Of a stretch of DNA of 64,000 nucleotides, positions 38,621-47,804 are shown piece by piece (the stretch's first letter is position 1; each line of letters begins with the position of its first letter). Position numbers and translations under genes: made by a program. The notes under the pieces are model-generated. The model was not told where the DNA came from. It made no database searches and saw only the letters and a program-made list of their open reading frames with translations. Source of the DNA: Alkalicoccus sp. (GTDB lineage Bacteria > Bacillota > Bacilli > Bacillales > Salisediminibacteriaceae). Where the stretch lies: the NCBI GenBank assembly GCA_007692495.1, contig REBZ01000125.1, positions 1 through 64,000 on the forward strand. The letters are read 5' to 3'.

Positions 38621-39736
38621 ATGAGTACGACGAAAGGTTTAGAAGGTGTCGTTGCAGCACAGTCAAGCGTAAGCTCCATCATCGATGATGTACTGACTTA
38701 CCAGGGGTACAATATCGATGATCTCGCAGATAACGCAACATTTGAGGAAGTTATTTACCTTCTGTGGAACGGCCGCCTTCCGAATAAAGAAGAGCTGGAA
38801 GCCTTCACAAAAGAACTTGCCCAGGCGAGCACGGTCCCTGATGCTGTAGTTGAACAGATGAAAACGTATCCAATCGAAAAGATCCATCCAATGGCTGCGC
38901 TTCGTACAGCTGTATCAAACCTTGCACTGTTTGATGAAGAAGCGGATGAGATGAGTGAAGAAGCCAACTACCGTAAAGCTGTGAAGCTTCAGGCACAGAT
39001 TCCTACGATCGTCACTGCCTTTGCCCGTATCCGTCAGGGGAAAGATCCAGTTTCTCCAAAAGAAAATTTGAGCTTTGCAGCCAACTTTCTTTATATGCTT
39101 ACAGGAGAAGAGCCGGATGAAATTTCCGAAAAAGCTTTTAACAAAGCGCTTGTACTTCATGCAGACCATGAACTGAATGCTTCTACATTCACAGCCCGTG
39201 TTTGTGTTGCCACGCTCTCTGATGTTTATTCCGGCATTACATCAGCAATCGGTGCTCTTAAAGGGCCCCTTCACGGTGGTGCCAACGAGCGTGTTATGGC
39301 TATGCTCAGCGAAATCGGAGAAGCTGACAAAGCAGAACAATATATTAAAGATGCTTTTGCCCGCAAAGAAAAGATTATGGGCTTTGGACACCGTGTTTAT
39401 AAAGCGGGAGATCCACGTGCCAAGCACCTGCGCGAAATGTCCCGCCAGCTCACAGAAATTACAGGAGAGTCCAAGTGGTACGACATGAGCATCAAAATTG
39501 ATGAATATGTGTCCTCGGAAAAAGGGCTTCTTCCAAACGTGGATTTCTATTCCGCATCTGTTTACCACAGTCTTGGTATCGAGCATGATATTTTCACGCC
39601 GATTTTTGCAGTGAGCCGTGTCTCAGGCTGGCTCGCCCACATTCTTGAGCAGTACGCGGATAACCGTCTGATCCGGCCGCGTGCGGAATACACAGGTCCT
39701 GAAAAGCAGGAATGGATCCCGCTTGAAAAGCGGTAA
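38621..39736 (+). CDS. citZ: Citrate synthase
   Basis: LPNKEELEAFTKELAQ...SAIGALKGPLHGGANERVMAML...IMGFGHRVYKAGDPRAKHL. Confidence 0.97.
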   Translation: MSTTKGLEGVVAAQSSVSSIIDDVLTYQGYNIDDLADNATFEEVIYLLWNGRLPNKEELEAFTKELAQASTVPDAVVEQMKTYPIEKIHPMAALRTAVSNLALFDEEADEMSEEANYRKAVKLQAQIPTIVTAFARIRQGKDPVSPKENLSFAANFLYMLTGEEPDEISEKAFNKALVLHADHELNASTFTARVCVATLSDVYSGITSAIGALKGPLHGGANERVMAMLSEIGEADKAEQYIKDAFARKEKIMGFGHRVYKAGDPRAKHLREMSRQLTEITGESKWYDMSIKIDEYVSSEKGLLPNVDFYSASVYHSLGIEHDIFTPIFAVSRVSGWLAHILEQYADNRLIRPRAEYTGPEKQEWIPLEKR

Positions 39737-39757
39737 CAGCAGATGATAAAGTACAAA

Positions 39758-39788
39758 GGAGCTGCGGGAGTCTGCAGCTCCGCCTTTT
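39758..39788 (+). terminator. Hairpin terminator/attenuator between citZ and icd
   Basis: GGAGCTGC-gggagtct-GCAGCTCCgcctttt. Confidence 0.65.
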
Positions 39789-39838
39789 GATGTACTTATG
39801 TGAAGCAACGAACTATATTTCTAGGAGGTTTTTGTTTT

Positions 39839-41107
39839 ATGTCAGGTGAAAAAATTACAGTAACTAATGGTGAACTGCACGTCCCTAACAAACCGATTAT
39901 TCCTTATATCGAAGGTGACGGTATTGGACCGGATATCTGGAAGGCTTCTTCCAGAGTAATTGAAGCAGCAGTAGACAAAGCATACAACGGTGAGAAAGCT
40001 ATCGAGTGGAAAGAAGTACTTGCCGGCCAGAAAGCCCACGATAAGACAGGCGAGTGGCTCCCGGCAGAAACTCTTGATACGATCCGTGAGTATATGATCG
40101 CCATCAAAGGTCCTCTTACAACGCCGATCGGCGGCGGTTTCCGCTCCCTTAACGTAGCACTCCGTCAGGATCTTGACCTGTATGCGTGTCTTCGTCCTGT
40201 ACGGTGGTACGAAGGTGTTCCATCCCCTGTAAAACGCCCGGAAGATACGGATATGGTTATTTTCCGTGAAAACTCCGAGGACATTTACGCTGGAATTGAA
40301 TTCCAGGAAGGGACGCAGGAAGTGAAAAAAGTAGTAGACTTCCTTCAGAATGAAATGGGTGCTGACAAAATCCGCTTCCCGGAAACTTCCGGTATCGGTA
40401 TCAAGCCTGTCTCCCGTGAAGGTACAGAGCGTCTTGTACGTTCTGCTATTCAGTACGCGCTTGACGAAGGCCGTAAAAACGTTACCCTCGTTCATAAAGG
40501 AAACATCATGAAATTCACGGAAGGTGCTTTCAAAAACTGGGGCTACGAGCTTGCTGAACGTGAATTCGGAGATAAAGTGTTTACGTGGGCAGAATACGAC
40601 CGCATTGTAGACGACCAGGGCAAAGAAGCAGCCAACGCTGCACAGGATAAAGCAGAATCCGAAGGTAAAATCATCGTAAAAGACTCCATTGCAGATATTT
40701 TCCTTCAGCAGATTCTTACACGTCCGAAAGAATTTGACGTTGTGGCAACAATGAACCTGAACGGTGACTACGTGTCCGATGCTCTCGCTGCACAGGTGGG
40801 CGGAATTGGTATTGCTCCAGGTGCCAACATCAACTACGACACTGGCCACGCCATTTTCGAAGCAACTCACGGTACAGCACCTAAGTACGCAGGTCAGGAT
40901 AAAGTAAATCCTTCTTCCGTTCTTCTGTCCGGAGTGCTTATGCTCCGCCACCTCGGCTGGGGAGAAGCTGCAGATATGATTGAAAATGCGATGGATAAAA
41001 CTATTGCTGAAAAAACAGTAACTTATGACTTCGCACGTCTTATGGACGGTGCAACGGAAGTGAAATGTTCTGAATTCGGTGATGCACTGATTCGCAACCT
41101 CGGTTAA
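39839..41107 (+). CDS. icd: NADP-dependent isocitrate dehydrogenase
   Basis: [37 protein letters not shown]; start after CTAGGAGG. Confidence 0.97.
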   Translation: MSGEKITVTNGELHVPNKPIIPYIEGDGIGPDIWKASSRVIEAAVDKAYNGEKAIEWKEVLAGQKAHDKTGEWLPAETLDTIREYMIAIKGPLTTPIGGGFRSLNVALRQDLDLYACLRPVRWYEGVPSPVKRPEDTDMVIFRENSEDIYAGIEFQEGTQEVKKVVDFLQNEMGADKIRFPETSGIGIKPVSREGTERLVRSAIQYALDEGRKNVTLVHKGNIMKFTEGAFKNWGYELAEREFGDKVFTWAEYDRIVDDQGKEAANAAQDKAESEGKIIVKDSIADIFLQQILTRPKEFDVVATMNLNGDYVSDALAAQVGGIGIAPGANINYDTGHAIFEATHGTAPKYAGQDKVNPSSVLLSGVLMLRHLGWGEAADMIENAMDKTIAEKTVTYDFARLMDGATEVKCSEFGDALIRNLG

Positions 41108-41151
41108 TTAATAAAGCTTTCACTTAATCCGGCAAAGGAGTGTAGTCTGAT

Positions 41152-42090
41152 ATGTCAGCAATTAAACGCAGAAAAATAACAGTGGTCGGCGGCGGATTTA
41201 CCGGAACAACAACAGCGCTTATGGCAGCCCAGAAGGAACTTGGGGATGTTGTGCTTGTTGATATTCCGGACAATGAAGATCCGACAAAAGGCAAGGCGCT
41301 GGATATGCTGGAAGCGGGCCCGGTTCAGGGTTTTGATTCCAACATTACCGGAACGTCCGATTATGCAGATACCGCCGGCTCTGATGTTGTCGTCATTACT
41401 GCAGGTATTCCGCGGAAACCGGGGATGAGCCGGGACGATCTTATAAGCACAAACGCCGGAATTATGAGAAGCGTGACAAAAGCAATTGTCAAACACTCTC
41501 CGGACTGCTTTATTATCGTTCTGACCAACCCGGTGGATGCGATGACGTATGCTGTTTATCAGGAATCCGGATTTCCGAAAGAAAGAGTCATCGGCCAATC
41601 CGGTGTGCTGGACACAGCCCGTTTTAACACGTTCATTGCCCAGGAACTGAACGTATCGGTGGAAGATGTACGGGGATTTGTACTCGGCGGCCACGGCGAC
41701 GATATGGTGCCGATGCTCCGCTACAGTTCCGCAGGCGGTATTCCTGTGGAGAAGCTTATTTCGGAAGACCGGCTGCAGGAAATTGTGGAACGGACGCGTA
41801 AAGGCGGCGGTGAAATCGTCGGCCTTCTCGGCTCCGGCAGTGCCTACTACGCCCCGGCAGCTTCCATTGTTCAGATGGTGGAGGCTATTGTGAAAGATAA
41901 AAAACGTATTCTTCCGGCGATTGCCTATCTGGAGGGAGAATATGGGTACAGTGACATGTATCTTGGAGTGCCGACAGTTATCGGTGGCAGTGGAATTGAG
42001 AAAGTACTGCAGATCGATCTGACGGAAGAAGAAAAAAACCAGCTGGATAAATCAGCAGACTCCGTAAAAAAAGTGATGCAGGCCCTGTAA
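41152..42090 (+). CDS. mdh: Malate dehydrogenase
   Basis: [45 protein letters not shown]. Confidence 0.97.
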   Translation: MSAIKRRKITVVGGGFTGTTTALMAAQKELGDVVLVDIPDNEDPTKGKALDMLEAGPVQGFDSNITGTSDYADTAGSDVVVITAGIPRKPGMSRDDLISTNAGIMRSVTKAIVKHSPDCFIIVLTNPVDAMTYAVYQESGFPKERVIGQSGVLDTARFNTFIAQELNVSVEDVRGFVLGGHGDDMVPMLRYSSAGGIPVEKLISEDRLQEIVERTRKGGGEIVGLLGSGSAYYAPAASIVQMVEAIVKDKKRILPAIAYLEGEYGYSDMYLGVPTVIGGSGIEKVLQIDLTEEEKNQLDKSADSVKKVMQAL

Positions 42091-42103
42091 AATATAAGAG
42101 AGG

Positions 42104-42136
42104 GAAGAGCTGGGAGTTTTCTCAGCTCTTCTCTTT
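42104..42136 (+). terminator. Terminator of citZ-icd-mdh cluster
   Basis: AAGAGCTGgGAg-n-CTCAGCTCTTctcttt. Confidence 0.65.
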
Positions 42137-42178
42137 ATATAGTAGTGAAAGCGGTTTCTTTTGAAGGAGGAGATATTT

Positions 42179-42658
42179 TTGTTTTCCAAACGTAAAAAAG
42201 TCGGCAAAACAATGAAAGAAATACAGCCCGGAGATATATACAGCCGGGAATATCAGATTACAGACAAGGAAATTCTTTTGTATCTCGGATTCAGTGACGA
42301 CGCTAACCCGGCTTATATTCAGCATGATTATGCATCGAGGACCCCTTATAAACGTCCGATGGTACCGCAGCTGATGCTGACCGGATTTCTTACGACAGCT
42401 GTTTCCATGCATCTTCCGGGACCGGGTTCAGTAATTAAGGAGCAGGCTGTTCAGTTTGAGAAGCCTGTATACCACTACAGTAAAGTCAGAATGGAAATGC
42501 AGGTTACAAAAGTCGACAGAGAAAAAGAAGAAGTTACACTGGAAGCCGAGATGACTGACGAGCTTGGAGACCGGGTAGTAACTGCACAGATCGTCGTTTT
42601 CCCGCCGTATCCGTGGAAGCCGGTGACACAGGATGAAGGAACCTTCGAAAACTTTTAA
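42179..42658 (+). CDS. MaoC-like hot-dog dehydratase domain protein; likely TTG start
   Basis: MKEIQPGDIYSREYQITDKEILLYLGFSDDANPAYIQHDYASRTPYKRPMVPQLM; GGAGG at 42166 gives good spacing to TTG 42179. Confidence 0.8.
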   Translation: MFSKRKKVGKTMKEIQPGDIYSREYQITDKEILLYLGFSDDANPAYIQHDYASRTPYKRPMVPQLMLTGFLTTAVSMHLPGPGSVIKEQAVQFEKPVYHYSKVRMEMQVTKVDREKEEVTLEAEMTDELGDRVVTAQIVVFPPYPWKPVTQDEGTFENF

Positions 42659-42744
42659 TAATACATCGGAGGAAATTTGAAAAAATCAAAACCGCATAAA
42701 ACGGAGCCGGTCAGTAAAATCTGGAGACCAGTTCGGTACGGACT

Positions 42745-42780
42745 AAGCCTGTTCAGACAATTATTCGTCTGAACAGGCTT
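42745..42780. terminator. Strong hairpin, terminator-like, at left border of a repeat copy
   Basis: AAGCCTGTTCAGAC-n-GTCTGAACAGGCTT. Confidence 0.6.
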
Positions 42781-43350
42781 CAGTTTGTTGAACATACCTA
42801 TGTTTATTTAAATGCTATGTTAAAGTTCGCTGTTGCCGGAGAAAAACTTCGCTTTCAACCGGCAGGCTGCGCCCTGCGGGATCTTCCAATCTCCTTCCGT
42901 AAAATCAGTGACAAGGTGACTTTTCGAGACGCCTGCGGAAAAAGAAAACGGGAAGATCCTCCCGGACGTCAGGGAAGCCGCGTGCGCGGCAAGCGAAGAA
43001 AAAAGCCGCAGGCACTCCAAAAACAACCCGGAGCTTTAACAGAGACACTTAGGCAGCATCCCTGCACCATGAGGGATGAAAAGGCCCTTTTATCGTCAGG
43101 TAACCCCCTCTGTCTAAACAGGTGGAACGAAACCTTTTTAAACAGGAGATGCTGCCTTGTCTTTTGTACCGTAAGCTGTAGTGGACATGGGCGACTCAGG
43201 AGCGGTTAAGGTCGAGTCGAAGATCCATTCCGACAGACCAAAGGAGGGCGGAATTAGCTGAGGCCGGCCTGCTCGGAAAGCCTCCCCATGGAAACGAAAG
43301 CGGCCGGTTATGACTTATCTGCTTTATTTTCAAGGAAGCCTATTAAAAAG
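42781..43350 (+). repeat. Family 2 long copy
   Basis: CAGTTTGTTGAACATACC..., GCCGCAGGCACTCC..CCGGAGCTTTAACAGAGACAC, GACTCAGGAGCGGTTAAGGTCGAGTCGAAGATCCATTCCGAC..GGCGGAATTAGCTGAGGCCGGCCTGCTCGGAAAGCC, TTTATTTTCAAGGAAGC. Confidence 0.85.
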
Positions 43351-43640
43351 AGAGAAAATTGTTTTTAGTTACAGAACCGCCGCCTTTCTGCATATAAGAC
43401 GAAATGTAGTTCTTCAGTAACAGCTGTAAATATTAAAGAAGAGTAACAGATCTGAAATATTTAAAAATGTCGGAACATTCCCTTGAAGGCCTTTACACAG
43501 GAACAGTGCTTTTTACCCGAAGAATATTATCAGTCCTATAGTGTTGCCTTACTTTAAAAATGTAGTAATATGAAAGAGAGAAACAGCCCATATTACCCAG
43601 CCGGATGTACCGGCCTGAATTGCTGCAGGGAGGAATAAAC

Positions 43641-44357
43641 ATGGTACAGAAACTTTTAGTAGTAGATGATGAAGAATCAATTCTGACACTTCTTCAATTT
43701 AATCTCGAACAGGGAGGATTTGAAGTCGTTTCGGCTGCGGATGGGAAAACAGGTCTGGACAGGGCACTGGAAGAAAAATTTGATTTAATCATTCTTGATC
43801 TGATGCTTCCGGAAATGGATGGCCTCGAAGTCTGCAAATCACTGCGCCAGAACCGGATCACTACACCTATTCTCATGCTTACTGCAAAGGACGATGAATT
43901 TGACAAAGTGCTTGGTCTGGAACTTGGGGCAGATGATTATCTGACAAAACCTTTCAGTCCGAGAGAAGTGGTGGCGCGCGTGCGGGCGATTCTGCGCCGG
44001 ACCCAGCGCGCTGAACCGGAAGAAAACAAGGAAAAACCAATGAATAAAATCGTTATCGGCGATGTGGATATATACCCTGACAACTACGAAGTGTATTTGA
44101 AGGGGGAGGCTCTGGAGCTGACACCGAAGGAATTTGAGCTGCTTTTGTACCTGGTAAAGAATAAGGGCCGGGTACTTACAAGGGATCAGCTGTTGAACTC
44201 GGTCTGGAACTACGAATTTGTCGGAGACACACGTATCGTAGATGTGCATATCAGTCATCTTCGTGAAAAAATTGAACCGATGACGAGAAAACCTGTGTAC
44301 ATTAAAACTGTGCGGGGACTTGGGTATAAGATGGAGGATCCGGGGAAGGATGAATAG
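43641..44357 (+). CDS. phoP: Phosphate response regulator PhoP
   Basis: MVQKLLVVDDEESILTLLQFNLEQGGFEV...; OmpR/PhoB family; followed by overlapping histidine kinase. Confidence 0.95.
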   Translation: MVQKLLVVDDEESILTLLQFNLEQGGFEVVSAADGKTGLDRALEEKFDLIILDLMLPEMDGLEVCKSLRQNRITTPILMLTAKDDEFDKVLGLELGADDYLTKPFSPREVVARVRAILRRTQRAEPEENKEKPMNKIVIGDVDIYPDNYEVYLKGEALELTPKEFELLLYLVKNKGRVLTRDQLLNSVWNYEFVGDTRIVDVHISHLREKIEPMTRKPVYIKTVRGLGYKMEDPGKDE

Positions 44358-46128
44358 TTACCGCTTTCGTCTGATCTTCCCGCTTTCACTTATAGTTCTG
44401 CTTGTTCTGGCGAGTCTGGGGGCAGTTCTCGGACCTTTTATACAGGATTTTTATCAGGATCAGATGAATGAACGGATAGAAAAAGAAGCTTCCGTCGTCG
44501 CATATTCTCTGGAGCAGGCAGATACAGCCGACCAGCTGGCCGTTGAAGAAACAGTGGATGAACTGGCAGAGCGGCTGGATGCCCGTATAACGATTATTGC
44601 AGAAGACGGCGAAGTGATAGCTGAAAGTGATGCGGATATTGAAGAAATGGATAATCATCTGAACCGTCCGGAGATTCAGGGGGCAGGAGACAACGGAAAT
44701 CCTTTTGTCGTGCGTTTCAGCAGCACAGTGGACAGAGAGCTGCTCTACTATGCTGAGCCGCTTGTTATCGGGGGAGAAGAAGAAGGTTTTCTACGGCTTG
44801 GACTGGAAATGAGCGAACTGAACGACGTGTACCAGAATGTATGGATTCTACTGTTCGTTTCGTTTCTGCTCGCGTTTATTATCATTCTGGCGTTTATTAC
44901 GAAACTGACAAACGAAATGATAAAACCGATTGAAGATGCGAGAAGAGTTGCCAATGAGCTTGCGCGCGGGAACTTTCAGGCGAGGACGTACGAAGCTCTC
45001 GATGCAGAGACAGGGGAACTGAACAGGTCAATTAATGTACTGGCAGAAAATCTCAATCAAGTAACAAAAACATATGAAAGTCAGCAGGAGCGTCTGGAAA
45101 CATTGATTGAGAATATGGGGAGCGGATTGATTCTTATTAATGAAAAGGGTGATATTACCCTGATGAATCGTTCGTCGTCGGCTATTTTCGAAGCTGACAC
45201 AGATAAATGGCTCAATAAAACGTATTATGATGTGATAGAAAACAAAAAAATAATCCGGTTTGTACAGGAACTGTTTTTAACAGAAAAACCTTTGAGAAAG
45301 CAAATACGATGGTCGGAAGGTATATACATCCGCCACTTCGATGTTCACGGGGCTCCGATTATCGGACAGGATAACAAACTCAAAGGCATCGTTCTCGTGT
45401 TTCATGATATTACGGAGCTTAAAAAACTGGAACAGGCCCGGAAGGATTTCGTGGCAAATGTTTCCCACGAACTGAAAACCCCGGTCACTTCCTTAAAAGG
45501 TTTTACAGAAACGCTTCTTGATGGAGCGATGAATGACGAAGAACTGCGGGAGAAGTTTTTGACCATTATTGCAAGAGAATCAAGCCGTCTGGAAGAACTG
45601 ATAACGGATCTTCTGGAGCTCTCGCGGATCGAAGGGGAGCATTTTCAGCTTGACTGGCAGGAAGTGAATCTTTCAGAGCTTGCTGCAGAAGCAGTGACGA
45701 TGCTTTCTGAAAAAGCCGCGGCGAAGAAGATGGACCTGAAGACGAAAGTTGATGGGGATGTCGTCATTCCGGGGGACCCTGCCCGCCTGAAACAGGTAAT
45801 GATAAATTTAATCAACAATGCAGTTGTCTATACCCCGGCAGGAGGGGAAGTTATTGTGAGGATCCGGGGACAGAAAGAAAATGTGATTATGGAAGTATCG
45901 GACACTGGAATAGGCATTTCCAAAAAAGAAATACCAAGAATATTTGAGCGGTTTTACCGGGTGGACCGGGCAAGAAGCCGTAACTCCGGAGGCACCGGTC
46001 TGGGGCTCGCGATTGTAAAACATCTGGCAGAAGCTCACCACGCTAATTTGTCTGTGGATAGCAGGCCGGGAAAAGGAACGACATTCCGGATCGAATTTCT
46101 TAGATTTCCTTTTGGGGATGAAGGATAA
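44350..46128 (+). CDS. phoR: Phosphate sensor histidine kinase PhoR
   Basis: HAMP, PAS, FVANVSHELKTPVTSLKGFTETLLDGA, NLINNAVVYTPAGG, DTGIGI, GGTGLGLAIVKH. Confidence 0.95.
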   Translation: MNSYRFRLIFPLSLIVLLVLASLGAVLGPFIQDFYQDQMNERIEKEASVVAYSLEQADTADQLAVEETVDELAERLDARITIIAEDGEVIAESDADIEEMDNHLNRPEIQGAGDNGNPFVVRFSSTVDRELLYYAEPLVIGGEEEGFLRLGLEMSELNDVYQNVWILLFVSFLLAFIIILAFITKLTNEMIKPIEDARRVANELARGNFQARTYEALDAETGELNRSINVLAENLNQVTKTYESQQERLETLIENMGSGLILINEKGDITLMNRSSSAIFEADTDKWLNKTYYDVIENKKIIRFVQELFLTEKPLRKQIRWSEGIYIRHFDVHGAPIIGQDNKLKGIVLVFHDITELKKLEQARKDFVANVSHELKTPVTSLKGFTETLLDGAMNDEELREKFLTIIARESSRLEELITDLLELSRIEGEHFQLDWQEVNLSELAAEAVTMLSEKAAAKKMDLKTKVDGDVVIPGDPARLKQVMINLINNAVVYTPAGGEVIVRIRGQKENVIMEVSDTGIGISKKEIPRIFERFYRVDRARSRNSGGTGLGLAIVKHLAEAHHANLSVDSRPGKGTTFRIEFLRFPFGDEG

Positions 46129-46242
46129 TTTACACTTTCTTAATATGTACGTTAATCTTTCTCAACAATTGCAGAGTAATATTTATAGTGTAAACCGGGT
46201 GCAGCCCGATCAGTCCCCCGGGCTGTGCTTCCCCCTTTTGAT

Positions 46243-46279
46243 AAGAACGCCCGCTTCCCCTGAGCGGCGTTCTTTTTTT
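46243..46279 (+). terminator. Rho-independent terminator of phoPR
   Basis: AAGAACGCCcGCT-tcccctg-AGCgGCGTTCTTttttt. Confidence 0.85.
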
Positions 46280-46317
46280 ATGTACCCGGGTAAGTGAGAA
46301 TATTACTGCAGTAAGAA

Positions 46318-46505
46318 ATGCCTTCGTATTTTTACCGGGAGCTGCTGGAGACATGGATGACTACGGAACGATCAAGGCAGAGCCCCACTTTGACCGACAA
46401 AAGAAGGGCAGAATCAGCTGAGACCGGCCCGTCCGGAAAGCTTTTCCATGGAAACGAAGGAGGACGTGACTCTTCTTTACGTTTTATTTTCAAGCCAGAT
46501 AATTT
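46318..46505 (+). repeat. Family 2 right-half copy
   Basis: TTTTTACCGGGAGCTGCTGGAGACATGGATGACTACGGAACGATCAAGGCAGAGCC..AGCTGAGACCGGCCCGTCCGGAAAGC..GTTTTATTTTCAAGCCAG. Confidence 0.8.
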
Positions 46506-46658
46506 TTTTTCATAACTCCAGCCTTAATTTCTCATATTCTTCCCTGCTTCTTTTCATGATATACTAGACGGCAGAGCAGGAAGAAAGATACAAAAAAACA
46601 GATGATTTTCACCCCGGCACGGGGAATCCATACTATTTTTTACGGAGGTTTAATCAGG

Positions 46659-47573
46659 ATGCAGTCATTCTTCAGTAAATCAGAGCTTAACAACCTCACG
46701 ATGAAAGGCCGGGAATCGTTCGTTTCTTCCCGGAAGGACAAAAAGGAAGAAGAGGAAACAGGAACAGTTTCCACCGAGCTTTCCTTCCCGCCTTCCTGGA
46801 ATATTTCCGGTGAAGAAAAAGAAGCTTTTCAAAAACTTCATGAGCAGTGTGCCCCGATGACCTCGGGACAGGCAGCTATCTCAGGTATTCACATGAAAAA
46901 AAACGAAGCAGGAGATTATGCTTTCCTTGTTTTTATCCGCCACACGATGGAGAAAAAATTAAAAATGAACAAAGTAACCCTTTCTATCTTCGACGAGCAG
47001 GACGAAGTGTTGGGGCGAAAGACTTTTCAGCTGGAAGATTTCGGGGAGGTCCCGCCGAACGGCTGCAGACCATGGGAATTTTTATTCAGTGAAAAAGACC
47101 TTTTTACCGAAAAAATTCCGGAAGAAGGATGGAAGCTTGTTTTCCAGTTGAGTCCTGTGTCGAAAACCCATTCGCTCGAGCTGACAAAATCGTGGAGAAA
47201 AAGACTGCCTCAGGAACAGCAGCGCCGCCTTAGGAAAATGGTGGAAAAAGTAGGGCCTCCGCGTCCGGGCCAGGTGAACTTTCTAGGGTTGAGTGCAAAA
47301 ATGGTGGAGGCGCGGGAAGAGCTTCACATTTCACTTCTCATCAGGAACGGCGGTGAGAAAACGATCAATCTTGAAAAACTCCCGCTTGTTGTGGAGGACG
47401 CTTCGGGCGAAGTGATTGCCAGCGGAATATTTACACTTGATCCAAAGCTTCAGGTAAAAGCGCACACAAGTACACCATGGAACTTCGTTTTTCCAAAATC
47501 AATGATAAAAAAATCGGAGCCCGATCTTTCGAAATGGAGAGCTTATCCGCCGAAGAAAAAGAAAAAACAATAA
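46659..47573 (+). CDS. SLAP-repeat protein (accessory Sec S-layer assembly protein-like)
   Basis: Two related about 110-aa units, each with a conserved middle (MTSGQAAISGIHMKKNEAGDYAFLVFIRH / PRPGQVNFLGLSAKMVEAREELHISLLIRN) and end (PWEFLFSEK / PWNFVFPKS). Confidence 0.75.
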   Translation: MQSFFSKSELNNLTMKGRESFVSSRKDKKEEEETGTVSTELSFPPSWNISGEEKEAFQKLHEQCAPMTSGQAAISGIHMKKNEAGDYAFLVFIRHTMEKKLKMNKVTLSIFDEQDEVLGRKTFQLEDFGEVPPNGCRPWEFLFSEKDLFTEKIPEEGWKLVFQLSPVSKTHSLELTKSWRKRLPQEQQRRLRKMVEKVGPPRPGQVNFLGLSAKMVEAREELHISLLIRNGGEKTINLEKLPLVVEDASGEVIASGIFTLDPKLQVKAHTSTPWNFVFPKSMIKKSEPDLSKWRAYPPKKKKKQ

Positions 47574-47652
47574 CCGGGGATGAAAGTCTGCGGGATATAC
47601 ACATGACATATGTATAGTATTGTGCCGGTATGAAAACTACATTAACACGCTT

Positions 47653-47683
47653 AAAAGCCTGTCAGGCATGTTGACAGGCTTTT
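47653..47683 (+). terminator. Rho-independent terminator
   Basis: AAAAGCCTGTCA-ggcatgt-TGACAGGCTTTT. Confidence 0.8.
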
Positions 47684-47804
47684 AAGCTTCTTTTTGTGCA
47701 GTGGCGCAGCAGGTCTGTTCATGCTCGATAAAGGGGACTGCATGCCACAATGAAGGATTCATGATAAAATAAAGACAGTAATTTTATGAATCGGGGTGTT
47801 TAGC

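Noticed and set aside
39842-40951. 369-aa ORF antisense to icd
   Set aside because: Antisense to a certain icd CDS; Cys/Phe/His-rich low-plausibility protein; composition artefact.
42817-43209. 130-aa ORF before phoP
   Set aside because: Basic, low-complexity translation lying entirely in family 2 repeat sequence; frame not preserved in other copies.
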